This document shows positions 48,032 to 57,221 of a stretch of 64,000 nt of DNA, piece after piece (the stretch's first letter is position 1; the number at the start of each line of letters is the position of its first letter). The notes below the pieces were generated by a model, which was not told the origin of the DNA, ran no database searches, and saw only the letters and a program-made list of their open reading frames with translations. The DNA lies in assembly GCF_019973775.1 (NCBI RefSeq), contig NZ_AP025032.1, forward strand, positions 2,604,001 through 2,668,000, written 5' to 3'. Origin of the DNA: Aureimonas sp. SA4125 (GTDB lineage Bacteria > Pseudomonadota > Alphaproteobacteria > Rhizobiales > Rhizobiaceae). The position numbers were made by a program, and so were the translations under genes.

Positions 48032-49531
48032 CTATCGTTTGTGCCCGGTATCGAGGCGCCGTTCCATGTAGACCGAATATCGCGACATCGAAAAGCAGAA
48101 GAGCCAGTAGACGAACGCGGCGAAGACGAGGCCGGTGGCCGGGGTCTGTTCGGTGCTCCAGCCGGGATCACTGAATCCGCGCCGGACCTGTCCGAGGAAG
48201 TCCGCGAGGCCGACCGCAGCCACGAGGCTGGTGTCCTTGAACAGGCCGATGAAGGTGTTGACGATGCCGGGGATGACGAGCTTCAGCGCCTGCGGCAGGA
48301 TGACCATGCGCATCTTCTGCCAGTAGGTCAGCGCCATGGCGTCGGCACCCTCGTACTGCCCCTTCGGAATGGCCTGCAGGCCACCGCGCACGACCTCCGC
48401 CATGTAGGCCGCCGAGAACAGGGCGACGCCGACGAGAACGCGCAGCAGCTGGTCGAAGTTGACGCCCGCGGGCAGGAACAGCGGCAGCATGAAGTTGGCC
48501 ATGAACAGCACCGTGATCAGCGGAATGCCGCGCCAGAACTCGATGAAGGCGACGCAGAACAGCTTCACGATCGGCATTTCCGACCGGCGGCCAAGGGCAA
48601 GAAGGATGCCGAGCGGCAGCGACGCGACGATGCCTGAGATCGCCACGACGAGGGTGAGGAGCAGACCGCCCCAGGAGTTCGTGCGCACCGGCGTCAGGCC
48701 GAGATCGGCAGTGAGGAAGATCAGCACGGCGAGGATCGCGGCGAAGGGAATGAGCATCGAGAACGCCCTCCCCCTTGTCTCCGACTGCCGGAAGGCGGCG
48801 ACCAGGGTGACCGCCACCGAGCCGAGCGCCAGCAGGAAGGCGGCGATGGAGACCGCCGAAAACCGCATGTTGAGGAACAGCACCCGGTCGAAGGAGACGA
48901 TCGCCGCCAGAAGCAAAGCGAGGAGGCTGGCCGCGAGCAGTCCGCTCGCTACCTTCAACAATGGATCACTGAGGCTGAACTCGCTGCGCCCGATGGCAGC
49001 GTAGATCGTCGCAGCGGCGGCCAGCGCCATGACGAAAGCAACGCTCCCGCCCGACATCTCGAACCGCCCGCCGGTCAGGAGCACAAGGGCGACGAAAGGA
49101 TAGACGCCGAGCAACAGGACCGCATTGAGCCGCTTGTAGGGAACGCTCGGAATCGCCATTCCCGCAACGAGTATCACCAGCGAAACCAGGAGAAGGTCGA
49201 TCCGCCAGCGCTCGGCATCGGGATAGACGCCGTACATGAAGAGCTCGAACTTCGCGCCGACGAAGGCCCAGCAGGCGCCGCCATGGGCACCGTCGGCCGG
49301 AACGCAGGCCGTCCGGTCCGCGCCGACGAAGGTCGCGTTGAACACGCCCCATTCGAGGAGATTGGACACGACGTAGACGATCAGCGCGCCTGCCAGAAGC
49401 GTGAGAACCGAGTCGACGGGCGTCGCAAACAGGCTGCGACGCACGCGTGCCGGCCAGCCGAACTCGCCCGGCGGCGGCGGCAAGGGAAGCTTCTCCTCGG
49501 TGGAGATGAAACGGGCGACTTGTTCTTCCAT
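48032..49531 (-). CDS. aapM: General L-amino acid ABC transporter permease
   Basis: 499 aa. Long membrane permease typical of AapM, with a Pro-rich cytoplasmic N-terminus ([16 protein letters not shown]) and a C-terminal HisMQ-type domain with the EAA-like loop [14 protein letters not shown]. Forms the channel with AapQ. Confidence 0.94.
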   Translation of the reverse strand: MEEQVARFISTEEKLPLPPPPGEFGWPARVRRSLFATPVDSVLTLLAGALIVYVVSNLLEWGVFNATFVGADRTACVPADGAHGGACWAFVGAKFELFMYGVYPDAERWRIDLLLVSLVILVAGMAIPSVPYKRLNAVLLLGVYPFVALVLLTGGRFEMSGGSVAFVMALAAAATIYAAIGRSEFSLSDPLLKVASGLLAASLLALLLAAIVSFDRVLFLNMRFSAVSIAAFLLALGSVAVTLVAAFRQSETRGRAFSMLIPFAAILAVLIFLTADLGLTPVRTNSWGGLLLTLVVAISGIVASLPLGILLALGRRSEMPIVKLFCVAFIEFWRGIPLITVLFMANFMLPLFLPAGVNFDQLLRVLVGVALFSAAYMAEVVRGGLQAIPKGQYEGADAMALTYWQKMRMVILPQALKLVIPGIVNTFIGLFKDTSLVAAVGLADFLGQVRRGFSDPGWSTEQTPATGLVFAAFVYWLFCFSMSRYSVYMERRLDTGHKR

Positions 49532-49547
49532 CGTATCGGTCCCGTCT

Positions 49548-50738
49548 TCAGCGTTCGACCAGCGCCATGCGGGCGTTGAACATGTTCATCAGGAAGGATG
49601 CGATGAGGCTCAGCCCGAGATAGCAGAGGATCCAGATCGCGACGATTTCCACGGTCTGACCGGCCTGGTTGGCGACCGTCGACCCGATCGAATAGAGCTC
49701 GGGATAGCCGATGGCAAAGCCCAGCGAGGAGTTCTTGGTGAGGTTGAGGTATTGGCTGGTCAAGGGCGGGATGATCACGCGGAAGGCCTGCGGGACGACG
49801 ACCAGTCGCAACAGTTGCCCCCGCTTCAGCCCCACGGCCATCGCCGCTTCCGTCTGCCCCTTGGAGACCGAGAGGATGCCGGCACGCACGATCTCGGCGA
49901 TGAAAGCGCCGGTATAGATCGACAGCGCCAGGAAGAGAGCGATGAATTCCGGCCGGATCTGCACGCCGCCGACCAGATTGAACCGGGTCGCGGTCGGCAC
50001 TTCCATGGACGCCGGCAGCCCGGTCAGCAGAAAGACCAGGAGTGGAAGGCCGACGATCATCGCCAGGGCGGGCAGCAGCGTCGAGCGCCGTTCGCCGGTG
50101 GCGAGCTGGTGCGCCTTGTTGCGGCGAGAGAGCCACATCGATCCGGCAATGCCGGCGACCAGCGCCAGGAAGGTGAGCCAGGCGAGCGGTTCGAACAGGA
50201 TCGCCGGCATCTGGAGCCCGCGATTGGTCAGGTAGACCCCGATCGCCGACTCCGGGAGATTGCGCGGCGCCTGCAGCAGCGACAGCACGCCAAAATACCA
50301 GAACAGGATGACGAGCAGCGGCGGAACGTTGCGGAAGGTCTCGACGTAGACGGTCGCCAGTCCCCGTAGCAGGAAGTTGCGCGACAGGCGGGCGATACCG
50401 ACGATGAAACCGAGGATGGTGGCGAGGATGATCCCCGAGACCGCGATGATCAGGGTGTTGAGGAGCCCGATGATGATGGCGCGGCCATAGGAGGAGTTGC
50501 TCGAATACTCCAGCGCCGTCTGGCCGATCTCGAAGCTTGATCGGGTCGACAGGAAGCCGAAACCGGAGGCCATCTTGGCCTGCGCCATGTTCCGGGCGGT
50601 ATTGTCGACGATCCACCAGGCGAAGGCGACGACCGCCACGATCAGGATGATCTGGACGGCGACGCTTCGGACCTTCGGGTTCGTGAGGAAGGAGTCACCG
50701 GCGGTCGCAGCGGGCAGCGGTTGGGTCTCGGCGGTCAT
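49548..50738 (-). CDS. aapQ: General L-amino acid ABC transporter permease
   Basis: 396 aa permease with the HisMQ domain in its C-terminal half (SKGQTEAAMAVGLKRGQ as the EAA loop). The opening with VRSVAVQIILIVAVVAF is AapQ-like. Sixteen bases before aapM on the same strand and about 100 bases behind aapJ, with a hairpin between. Confidence 0.94.
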   Translation of the reverse strand: MTAETQPLPAATAGDSFLTNPKVRSVAVQIILIVAVVAFAWWIVDNTARNMAQAKMASGFGFLSTRSSFEIGQTALEYSSNSSYGRAIIIGLLNTLIIAVSGIILATILGFIVGIARLSRNFLLRGLATVYVETFRNVPPLLVILFWYFGVLSLLQAPRNLPESAIGVYLTNRGLQMPAILFEPLAWLTFLALVAGIAGSMWLSRRNKAHQLATGERRSTLLPALAMIVGLPLLVFLLTGLPASMEVPTATRFNLVGGVQIRPEFIALFLALSIYTGAFIAEIVRAGILSVSKGQTEAAMAVGLKRGQLLRLVVVPQAFRVIIPPLTSQYLNLTKNSSLGFAIGYPELYSIGSTVANQAGQTVEIVAIWILCYLGLSLIASFLMNMFNARMALVER

Positions 50739-50804
50739 GAAGCGGGGCTAGCCTCCTCGCAAGTGACGGATGGCGCTGCACCGGATGCGGCGGCCGGCGG
50801 GAGA

Positions 50805-50826
50805 TCCGCGCCCTTTCGGGCGCGGA
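50805..50826 (-). promoter_or_regulatory. Intercistronic hairpin after aapJ
   Basis: 9-bp perfect stem TCCGCGCCC / GGGCGCGGA with a GAAA tetraloop (minus strand), between aapJ and aapQ. No U-tract. Matches in place the hairpins behind the two other binding-protein genes of the window. Confidence 0.55.
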
Positions 50827-50842
50827 CCCTGTCACAGGTTGG

Positions 50843-51862
50843 TCAGCGGATCGGCGGCGCGTACTGCAGGCCGCCCTTGGTCCACAGCGCGTTCTGCCCA
50901 CGGGCGATGCCGAGCGGGGTCGAGGCGCCGACGTTGCGCTCGAAAACCTCGCCGTAGTTGCCGACGCCCTTGATGACGTTGACGACCCAGTCGTTCGCCA
51001 GGCCGGCATCGGCACCAAAGGTCGAGTCGACGCCGAGCATCCGCTTGATCTCGGGGTTCGGCGACTCCTTCATCTCCTCGACGTTGGCCTGGGTGATGCC
51101 GAGTTCCTCGGCGTTGAGCAGCGCGAAATGCGTCCACTTCACGACGTCGAACCACTGCGAGTCGCCACCGCGAACGGCAGGTCCAAGCGGCTCCTTCGAG
51201 ATGATCTCGGGCAGGACGATGTTGTCGTCCGGCGTGCCGAGCTCGAGGCGCGAGGCATAGAGGCCCGACTGGTCGGTCGTCAGAACGTCGCAACGACCGC
51301 TGTCATAGGCGGCGTTGACGTCGTTCTGCGATTCGATGACGACGGGGTTGAACTGCATGTTGTTGGCCGAGAAGTAGTCGGCCAGGTTGAGCTCCGTCGT
51401 GGTGCCGCTCTGCACGCATACCGTGGCGCCCGAAAGCTGCAGGGCCGAATTGACGTTCAGCTCCTTCTTCACCATGAAGCCCTGGCCGTCAAAATAGTTG
51501 ATGCCCGCGAAATCGAGGCCGAGGGCCGTGTCGCGGTTCATGGTCCAGGTGGTGTTGCGGGCCAGCATGTCGATTTCGTTGTTCTGCAGGGCCGGAAAAC
51601 GCTGCACGGCCGAGAGCGGCACGTACTGGACCTTGGTGACGTCGCCGAAGACGGCAGCGGCCACGGCCTTGCAGTAGTCGATGTCGAGGCCCTGCCACTG
51701 GCCGGTGTCGTTCTGCGAGGCGAAACCCGGCAGGCCCGTGTTCACGCCGCAACGCAGCGTGCCGCGCGACTTGACGTCATCCAGCGTCGCCGCTGAGGCG
51801 CTGCTGATGGCGATCCCCGCTACCGTGATGCCGAGGGCGGCTGTCAGGAGCTTCAGTTTCAT
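50843..51862 (-). CDS. aapJ: General L-amino acid ABC transporter binding protein
   Basis: 339 aa. Signal peptide ending SSASA, then the AapJ opening LRCGVNTGLPGFA. Periplasmic receptor with broad L-amino acid range in studied rhizobia. First gene of aapJQMP, transcribed leftward. AT-rich sequence with an inverted repeat lies 150-180 bases upstream. Confidence 0.95.
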   Translation of the reverse strand: MKLKLLTAALGITVAGIAISSASAATLDDVKSRGTLRCGVNTGLPGFASQNDTGQWQGLDIDYCKAVAAAVFGDVTKVQYVPLSAVQRFPALQNNEIDMLARNTTWTMNRDTALGLDFAGINYFDGQGFMVKKELNVNSALQLSGATVCVQSGTTTELNLADYFSANNMQFNPVVIESQNDVNAAYDSGRCDVLTTDQSGLYASRLELGTPDDNIVLPEIISKEPLGPAVRGGDSQWFDVVKWTHFALLNAEELGITQANVEEMKESPNPEIKRMLGVDSTFGADAGLANDWVVNVIKGVGNYGEVFERNVGASTPLGIARGQNALWTKGGLQYAPPIR

Positions 51863-52009
51863 AAGTGGACCTTCCTATTGGAGTTGCGGATCTGCATGTT
51901 CGGTGTCATGAACCACCCTTTCGGTCCGCGCCAACCGCGCACGCCAGAATGGACGATCACCTGAATAGGGCCGCTCGGCGAGCTTTGTCACCGAGCCAAT
52001 CTCATGCCA

Positions 52010-52044
52010 TAAAAATTGGCAGGTCAAGCTAAAGCCAATTTTTA
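52010..52044. promoter_or_regulatory. Inverted repeat in the aapJ-metC divergent region
   Basis: Perfect 11-bp arms TAAAAATTGGC and GCCAATTTTTA separated by 13 bases, in the only AT-rich part of the 257-bp space between divergent starts. Inside, TTGACC on the minus strand (52027-52022) could be a -35 box for aapJ. It may be an operator; which regulator is unknown. Confidence 0.5.
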
Positions 52045-52119
52045 TTTCACAAGCAGTGTGACTCGCTGCGACCCAGATCTCGGCCAGCCGGCGTGATCTC
52101 TCGACAGAAAGCATTTTCC

Positions 52120-53304
52120 GTGACCCATGATGATGATCGTCCGACTTCGGCCGGGCACAATACGCGGCTTGTGCGCTCCGGTGCGAATCCGCGAGGCTTC
52201 CACGGCTTCGTCAACCCGCCCGTCTACCATGGATCGACCGTCCTGTTTCCCGACACTGCAACGATGCGCAGCAGAGGGCAGAAGTACACTTACGCCCTGA
52301 GAGGAACGCCAACGACCGATGCCCTCGAGGAAGCGCTCGACGGGCTCGAGGGATCGGCCGGGACGATCCTGCTTCCCTCCGGCCTTGCGGCGGTTACCGT
52401 GCCGCTCCTCGCCTTTCTTTCCGCCGGCGATCACGTTCTGATCGTCGACAGCGTCTACACGCCGACACGCCGGTTCGCCGACAGCGTGCTGACGCGCATG
52501 GGCGTCGCGGTCGAGTATTTCGATCCCGCCGTCGGCGAGGGCCTGGCGTCCCTGATGCGCCCGGAAACGCGCGTCGTCTTCCTGGAGGCGCCCGGCTCCA
52601 ATACCTTCGAGATGATGGATATCCGGGCGGCCTCAGGGATCGCGCATGCCGGCGGTGCCGTGGCGATGCTCGACAATACCTGGGCGACGCCGCTCTATTT
52701 CCGCCCGCTCGAGCATGGTGTCGACCTGTCGATCCACGCCTTGACGAAATATCCCGGCGGTCACTCCGACTTGCTGATGGGAAGCGTTTCGGCCAATGCG
52801 GCGACCTATGACCGACTGCGCGACACCCAGATGGCGCTGGGGATCAACGTGGCGCCGGACGACACGTCGCTCGTCTTGCGCGGCCTGAAGACCATGGGCA
52901 TTCGGCTGGAACGCCACCAGGAGTCGGCCCTGCAACTGGCGCACTGGCTGGAAGGCTGCGACGAGGTCGCCCGTGTTCTCCACCCGGCCCTGCCCTCGTT
53001 TTCCGGCCACGCGCTGTGGAAGAGCCAGTTCTCCGGTTCGAGCGGCCTGTTTTCGATCGTCCTTCGAGGCGGTGGGATGACCGAGGCGGCAGCCTTCCTC
53101 GATGCGCTGAAGCTGTTTGGCCTTGGCTATTCGTGGGGTGGGTTCGAAAGCCTCGCCGTGGTCGCCGACCTGTCCGACCGCATTCTCGCCAAGGCCCCAT
53201 CCGAGGGGCCGGTGATCCGGCTCCAGATCGGGCTGGAAGACGTCGCGGACCTCAGGGCCGACATCGAGAACGGACTGGCCGCCGTGAACCGACTGAAGGA
53301 CTGA
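52120..53304 (+). CDS. metC: Cystathionine beta-lyase (Cys/Met metabolism PLP enzyme)
   Basis: 394 aa. N-terminal NTRLVRSG and NPPVYHGSTVLFPD, and the PLP-lysine block ALTKYPGGHSDLLMGS mark a MetC-type enzyme that releases homocysteine from cystathionine. GTG 52120 was preferred for the family-like N-terminus; a GTG at 52093 is the alternative; neither has a strong ribosome site. Confidence 0.9.
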   Translation: MTHDDDRPTSAGHNTRLVRSGANPRGFHGFVNPPVYHGSTVLFPDTATMRSRGQKYTYALRGTPTTDALEEALDGLEGSAGTILLPSGLAAVTVPLLAFLSAGDHVLIVDSVYTPTRRFADSVLTRMGVAVEYFDPAVGEGLASLMRPETRVVFLEAPGSNTFEMMDIRAASGIAHAGGAVAMLDNTWATPLYFRPLEHGVDLSIHALTKYPGGHSDLLMGSVSANAATYDRLRDTQMALGINVAPDDTSLVLRGLKTMGIRLERHQESALQLAHWLEGCDEVARVLHPALPSFSGHALWKSQFSGSSGLFSIVLRGGGMTEAAAFLDALKLFGLGYSWGGFESLAVVADLSDRILAKAPSEGPVIRLQIGLEDVADLRADIENGLAAVNRLKD

Positions 53305-53426
53305 CGACACCTGGCAAAGACGGGGGACCAGGAAAGGTGGGCACGCAGACGGCGTGGCCGACGCTGGAGACGCCTGGCAAATCCCGCGATGCATGTAAAA
53401 CAAGAGAAAAGAACGGAAACAGCGCG

Positions 53427-53645
53427 ATGAGCGACGTCAGGGATTCCAACGGCACCATCCTCAACGACGGCGATCAGGTCACCGTCATCAAGGATCTGAA
53501 AGTAAAGGGCACTTCGCTGACGCTGAAACGTGGCACGCTGATCAAGAATATTCGGCTTACCGGTGATGCCGAAACGATCGAGTGCAACGCCGACAAGGTA
53601 AAAGGGCTGGTGTTGCGCACCGAGTTTCTGAAAAAGGCCGGATGA
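53427..53645 (+). CDS. PhnA-domain protein (alkylphosphonate utilization operon type)
   Basis: 72 aa matching the C-terminal PhnA domain: VRDSNGTILNDGDQVTVIKDLKVKG is split here as VRDSNGT...GDQVTVIKDL, then LKRGTLIKNIRL. The zinc-ribbon half of full-length YjdM is missing, which is common. No phosphonate genes are near, so the operon name is historical. Function unknown. Confidence 0.85.
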   Translation: MSDVRDSNGTILNDGDQVTVIKDLKVKGTSLTLKRGTLIKNIRLTGDAETIECNADKVKGLVLRTEFLKKAG

Positions 53646-53712
53646 GCGAAGGCCGGCTGACGCGGACATCAGTCGGCCTCGATCTCGTCGGGCCTCTGCC
53701 TCAGCGATGCTT

Positions 53713-54069
53713 TCAGACCGAGGACCGCGGGACGGCGGCGGCGTTCGGCGGGGGAAGTGGCTCCATCAAGCTGCCCCGACGCGAGCGATCGAAGGATGAA
53801 CGTGCCTTCAGGTCCGCGGCTTCCTGCCCGAAAAGCTCGATCGAGAATTCCGAGGGCTCGTAAAGCGCCCGGCGAAGGCGATCGATCTCGGTGTCCCGTG
53901 GTGTTTGCGACGGACCGTAAACGCTAACGGTCTGCATGGCGCACTCCGCGGCCAGTTCGCGCGCCGCCTCCGCCCAATGCTCATGCTCGCGACCATGTGG
54001 CCGCCCCTCCCGCTCCCAGATCTGATGAGCGCGAACCCGCATCATTTCTGCATCGTCAATTTTTGGCAC
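53713..54069 (-). CDS. DUF2934 protein with C-terminal extension
   Basis: 118 aa. Core VRAHQIWEREGRP, then EHEHWAEAARELA. AGGAGG lies five bases before GTG 54069, which decides the start. The tail is a charged stretch (DTEIDRLRRALYEPSEF) and a Pro-rich end. Longer than the 57-aa member at 12894; function unknown. Confidence 0.75.
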   Translation of the reverse strand: MPKIDDAEMMRVRAHQIWEREGRPHGREHEHWAEAARELAAECAMQTVSVYGPSQTPRDTEIDRLRRALYEPSEFSIELFGQEAADLKARSSFDRSRRGSLMEPLPPPNAAAVPRSSV

Positions 54070-54556
54070 TGCACCCTCCTGTCGAACCCCACATTCCATC
54101 TGACCTCGTCGCCCCGTGAGACGGCCAACACGCTGGTGCGGCGGCTCCCGGGTTCGGTTTTCGGCAAGCAGACGGAACATCTCCCGGGAGCAACTCGGCA
54201 GCGACAACTCGGTTGCGGGGTCGCCAGCCATGACCGGAAAAAGGGTCCGGGAATCAGGTAGATGGAGGACGACTGCGAGGGCAGTCCGGTTTCCGTCGAC
54301 GAACTTTCCAACAGGACTTCCGCGCGCAATCTCCGCGCCAGCGTCGCATCCTATGCTGGGGGCTCGAATGATAGGGCCGGGCCGCCCGACATGGCATGTG
54401 GGTCCACCCGGCTGAGGAGAACGGCATGATCTCTTGTCTTGTGAGAAAGCGCTGGCAGTCCGGCACTCTGGCAGAGCGTTCGTGGTCTCGCCTGTTCCGT
54501 GCCACGGCCAAAAGCCTTGATGAAACAGGCGCGCCCTTTCCGGCGAGGGAGCGGTG
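54070..54556. other. Divergent intergenic region
   Basis: About 490 bases between divergent starts, probably holding promoters. No supported gene, repeat or RNA. Confidence 0.35.
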
Positions 54557-54970
54557 ATGAGGCGGCTGATCCTCACGCTGGTCTGCACCCTCTTGCCGGC
54601 GTCCGCATGGGCCATGATGCCGGCATGCCATCCCTTCGACCGGGCGCCCTGGGTCACCTGCATTTACGACGGGACCAGCGGATGGGAAGCCGGAGTGCCA
54701 TGGCGCCTGGCCGACTTCGAGCCACCGCATTTCAAAGCGGCGGAAGCCGGCTGTCGCGCCGAGCAGATCCAGGGCGTGCGGGCGCGCGACGGGCTGCGTG
54801 CTCTCATGTCGCGCGGCTACACCATCATCGACACGGCGCGCCGCGACAAGGCACAGGTACGGCTTGTCCGCCTCAGGCTGCTCGATGGCCGCGATGCCGG
54901 TATCGAACTGCTCAGCCAGGGACTGGTGCAGGCTCTGCCGAACACGGGCAATCGCTGGTGCGGCAAATAG
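54557..54970 (+). CDS. Thermonuclease-like (SNase fold) secreted protein
   Basis: 137 aa with a signal peptide ending SAWAMM. The SNase pattern is recognisable (IYDGT, WRLADFEPP, ARDGLRALM, VRLRLLDGRDAGIELL, NRWCGK). At the catalytic block the usual RLxxIDAPE is RLADFEPPH, so the Asp and Glu positions are replaced by Glu and His. Nuclease activity is therefore doubtful. GAGGGAG precedes ATG 54557. Confidence 0.72.
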   Translation: MRRLILTLVCTLLPASAWAMMPACHPFDRAPWVTCIYDGTSGWEAGVPWRLADFEPPHFKAAEAGCRAEQIQGVRARDGLRALMSRGYTIIDTARRDKAQVRLVRLRLLDGRDAGIELLSQGLVQALPNTGNRWCGK

Positions 54971-55323
54971 GGTGAGCCCGGCCGTCGTCCGGTAATAGGA
55001 CCGGGCCCCCTGATCGGATTCCCGCCCCGATACCGGAGTGGCGGCCATCGTCAAACGACCTTCGACCGCAATCAATGCTTCCACGCGGCCACGGGACACC
55101 TCCAGTACCCTCAGACGAGATCGGCCACCTGAAGTCCTGCTCCGGCCCGCCCTCAGTCGCCACGCCGTTCTTCGGCCGGCACAGGCAGTGGACGACGGTC
55201 CATCGCGAAGCGTACAGGCTTGCCACACACCCGTCGGCGGCGCCGAGCGCCTCGTCGGCACAAAACCTAATGCATCCCTGGAGGCCCCTGGCGGACCTCG
55301 GGAGCGCACAGCGGAGATTTGCG
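54971..55323. other. Intergenic region
   Basis: About 350 bases. An open frame covers it in frame with the next gene (from 55075) but shows no conserved sequence and no ribosome site; treated as non-coding. Confidence 0.35.
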
Positions 55324-55623
55324 ATGTCATCGAACGAGACCGCTCTGAAATTCATGGCCGGCGCCATCATGAAACTGCAGGCGCAGGCCGAAGCGCAGGA
55401 CATGCTGCTGCAGGCTCTCTATGCCGAGCGCGCCCTGCAGCGCGGCACGTTTCCGGCAGAGGCCGAGGAGGAAGTGCTCGCTCTGGCAACCTCGATCGAG
55501 CGCGCGCCCCGCAGCGGCTACGAAGGCGAGGAACGCCATCTCGCCGACGTCCAGGGTGCCATCCGCCGCTTTGCCGACAGCCTGCGCGTCCGCCTGGAGG
55601 AAGAGCGCATGCCCTCGGCGTGA
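55324..55623 (+). CDS. Small helical hypothetical protein
   Basis: 99 aa, no family recognised. Strongly helical with many Ala, Glu, Leu and Arg (KLQAQAEAQDMLLQALYAERAL), possibly coiled coil. GGAG lies about nine bases before ATG 55324. Cytoplasmic by composition. Could be a phage-type or regulator-type helper, but nothing proves it. Confidence 0.5.
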   Translation: MSSNETALKFMAGAIMKLQAQAEAQDMLLQALYAERALQRGTFPAEAEEEVLALATSIERAPRSGYEGEERHLADVQGAIRRFADSLRVRLEEERMPSA

Positions 55624-55835
55624 GGTGACGCGGAGGCTGACGGGCGTTGCGCAGCCACCAAACCAGTTGCCCCCGATGCCCGCGCGATCGCTCTGATGGC
55701 CCGGGGGCGATCAACGAGAAACTCTGCGCCCGAACCTGGACGTCACCACCCATCGACAGTCACTGGTGACGTGACGACCCAGGAGCGCCACCAGACCTTT
55801 CGGACGGCCCCATCTGGGTCACCCCTAAAATGAAC

Positions 55836-55860
55836 GGCAGGTCACCTGAGGTGACCTGCC
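55836..55860 (-). terminator. Palindromic hairpin, probable terminator
   Basis: Perfect 12-bp arms GGCAGGTCACCT / AGGTGACCTGCC around one central base. Follows the minus-strand secreted-protein gene and is trailed by GTTCATTTT on that strand. The tight centre leaves only a small loop, so a binding site for a dimeric protein is an alternative. Confidence 0.55.
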
Positions 55861-55891
55861 GGACACCCAGTTACGCGTTGGCGAAATCTAC

Positions 55892-56236
55892 TTAGAACTC
55901 GATCTCAAGCCCATTTTCACAGAAATCGAACTTGGCAGGTTCCGATTCGCTGCCGTCTGCATAGGCTGCCTTCACCCACTGAGCGCAGCTCTCGCTGTTT
56001 GTGCTTTGATCCCATACGAGATTTACAGTTGATCCCGGCTTGATTCCGCTACCGATATCAAAATAGCCCCATTCTCTCTTGTTTTCAGAAACGAATACCT
56101 CGGTGATAGCCGATGAGGTTGTGTTGGTTGCTGTGAAAGAAAACTCTGCGGCCTGGGCGGCTGTGACGATCATCCCGCTCGCCGCCATACCGAAACAAAC
56201 TGCAAAAAACCGCGTGCAGACTTTCATGAAATTCAT
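55892..56236 (-). CDS. Small secreted hypothetical protein
   Basis: 114 aa, no family recognised. Signal peptide ending AAQAAEF, mature part of about 85 residues looking like a small beta sandwich (FTATNTTSSAITEVFVS) with two cysteines (ESCAQW, DFCENG) that could form a disulfide. Visibly AT-richer than neighbours, suggesting acquisition. GGAG eight bases before ATG 56236. Confidence 0.6.
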   Translation of the reverse strand: MNFMKVCTRFFAVCFGMAASGMIVTAAQAAEFSFTATNTTSSAITEVFVSENKREWGYFDIGSGIKPGSTVNLVWDQSTNSESCAQWVKAAYADGSESEPAKFDFCENGLEIEF

Positions 56237-56851
56237 CTTACTGGCTCCGGAGAATGGGATTTCGACGGAAAACTTTCTTGCATTGTCGGTAGGGAAAGTC
56301 GACGGGAATCTTTCGCTCAAGTGATTTAAGCATGAATGGCAGATTGGGCCATAGTTAACGCGCGCCTGCACACGCAATATCTACTCGGCGTATCGGAAGC
56401 CCTCCGGGAGCGATCGAGTCTGGCGTTTCAAACGGCTTCCCGAGACCGCCCGCAGCGTTGGGTCTCGGATTGCCGCGCCGAATACTGCGAAAAGCCGGAT
56501 TCCGACATTTCGCCGAGCTCTCTGGCCGACATGACGACCATTGGCCCAAACGATCTCATCCCGCCTGCCGACGACAGAACGGGAAGGGATCAGGGCGGGC
56601 GCTCACACCCCCGCACCGGGTACAGGGTGCGGCGGAGAACCCGAAGTCCCCTGCCAGTCCAGTGTTTCATGTTGGTATTGGTGACCCCGGCTGGATTCGA
56701 ACCAGCGACCATCGGCTTAGAAGGCCGTCCGGAACTGCAGCGATAGCAGTGGCCGATCCAACTTTCAGCAGCGCCCCAGGCCCGTCATAGAGCACCAAAG
56801 TTGGAACGGCCCGCGATAGACGCCCCTGCCCTTCCGTGGCACCAGTTTGCA
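56237..56851. other. Intergenic region holding a tRNA fragment
   Basis: About 600 bases without a supported gene. It contains the 3' part of a tRNA-Arg gene at 56679-56728, taken as the left edge of an integrated element. Confidence 0.5.
56679..56728 (-). other. tRNA-Arg(TCT) 3' fragment, candidate attachment site
   Basis: Minus strand reads, 5' to 3': anticodon stem-loop with CTTCTAA (anticodon TCT), variable loop, T-arm GCTGG-TTCGAAT-CCAGC, acceptor strand CGGGGTC, discriminator A and CCA. The matching 5' acceptor strand (GACCCCG) and a D-arm are absent upstream, so this is not a working tRNA. Such 3' remnants mark the far end of elements that integrate into tRNA genes. Orientation places the element to the right and the intact tRNA beyond the window. 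Confidence 0.65.
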
Positions 56852-57196
56852 ATGCCCTTCGATCCCGCCACCGGCTACCGAACCATAAGCACCCTCGGCG
56901 ATCTTCAAGACGTCGGGGACAACCTCTCGTTCTGGTGCATGCGCTGCGGGCGCGACTTGGATCTCGACCTCGCCAGAGCGGTCGAGCTATGGGGCCGGGA
57001 TCGGTGCTACATCGACCAGAAGTGGAATGTGAAATGCAGCCGGTGCAACAGCCGCGACATCGGCCTGATCGTCAGGCCTGGCGCATACAGGACCAAAAGT
57101 GGGCATAGCTTCCTGCGATCTGCCAGCCCATCTTGCAGAGCATCACGCGGCCGCCACGGTTCCGCCTCATTGACGCAATGGCGGCTTATTGCTTGA
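56852..57196 (+). CDS. Small zinc-ribbon-type hypothetical protein
   Basis: 114 aa. Two CxxC pairs (FWCMRCGRDL and KCSRCNSRD) spaced by about 35 residues form a probable zinc site. Similar short proteins are common in Rhizobiales phages and islands, unnamed. ATG 56852 is preferred to 56801. The Ser/Arg-rich C-terminal tail after LIVRPGAY may be non-conserved read-through. Confidence 0.55.
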   Translation: MPFDPATGYRTISTLGDLQDVGDNLSFWCMRCGRDLDLDLARAVELWGRDRCYIDQKWNVKCSRCNSRDIGLIVRPGAYRTKSGHSFLRSASPSCRASRGRHGSASLTQWRLIA

Positions 57197-57221
57197 TAAG
57201 ACCCACATGAGGGGGACCACC

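Noticed and set aside
51863..52119. A SAM-type riboswitch before metC
   Set aside because: No recognisable SAM-I or SAM-II consensus stem or pseudoknot could be read; only the AT-rich palindrome stands out.
56679..56756. A complete tRNA-Arg gene
   Set aside because: No partner for acceptor strand CGGGGTC and no D-arm can be found on the 5' side; only the 3' part is tRNA-like.
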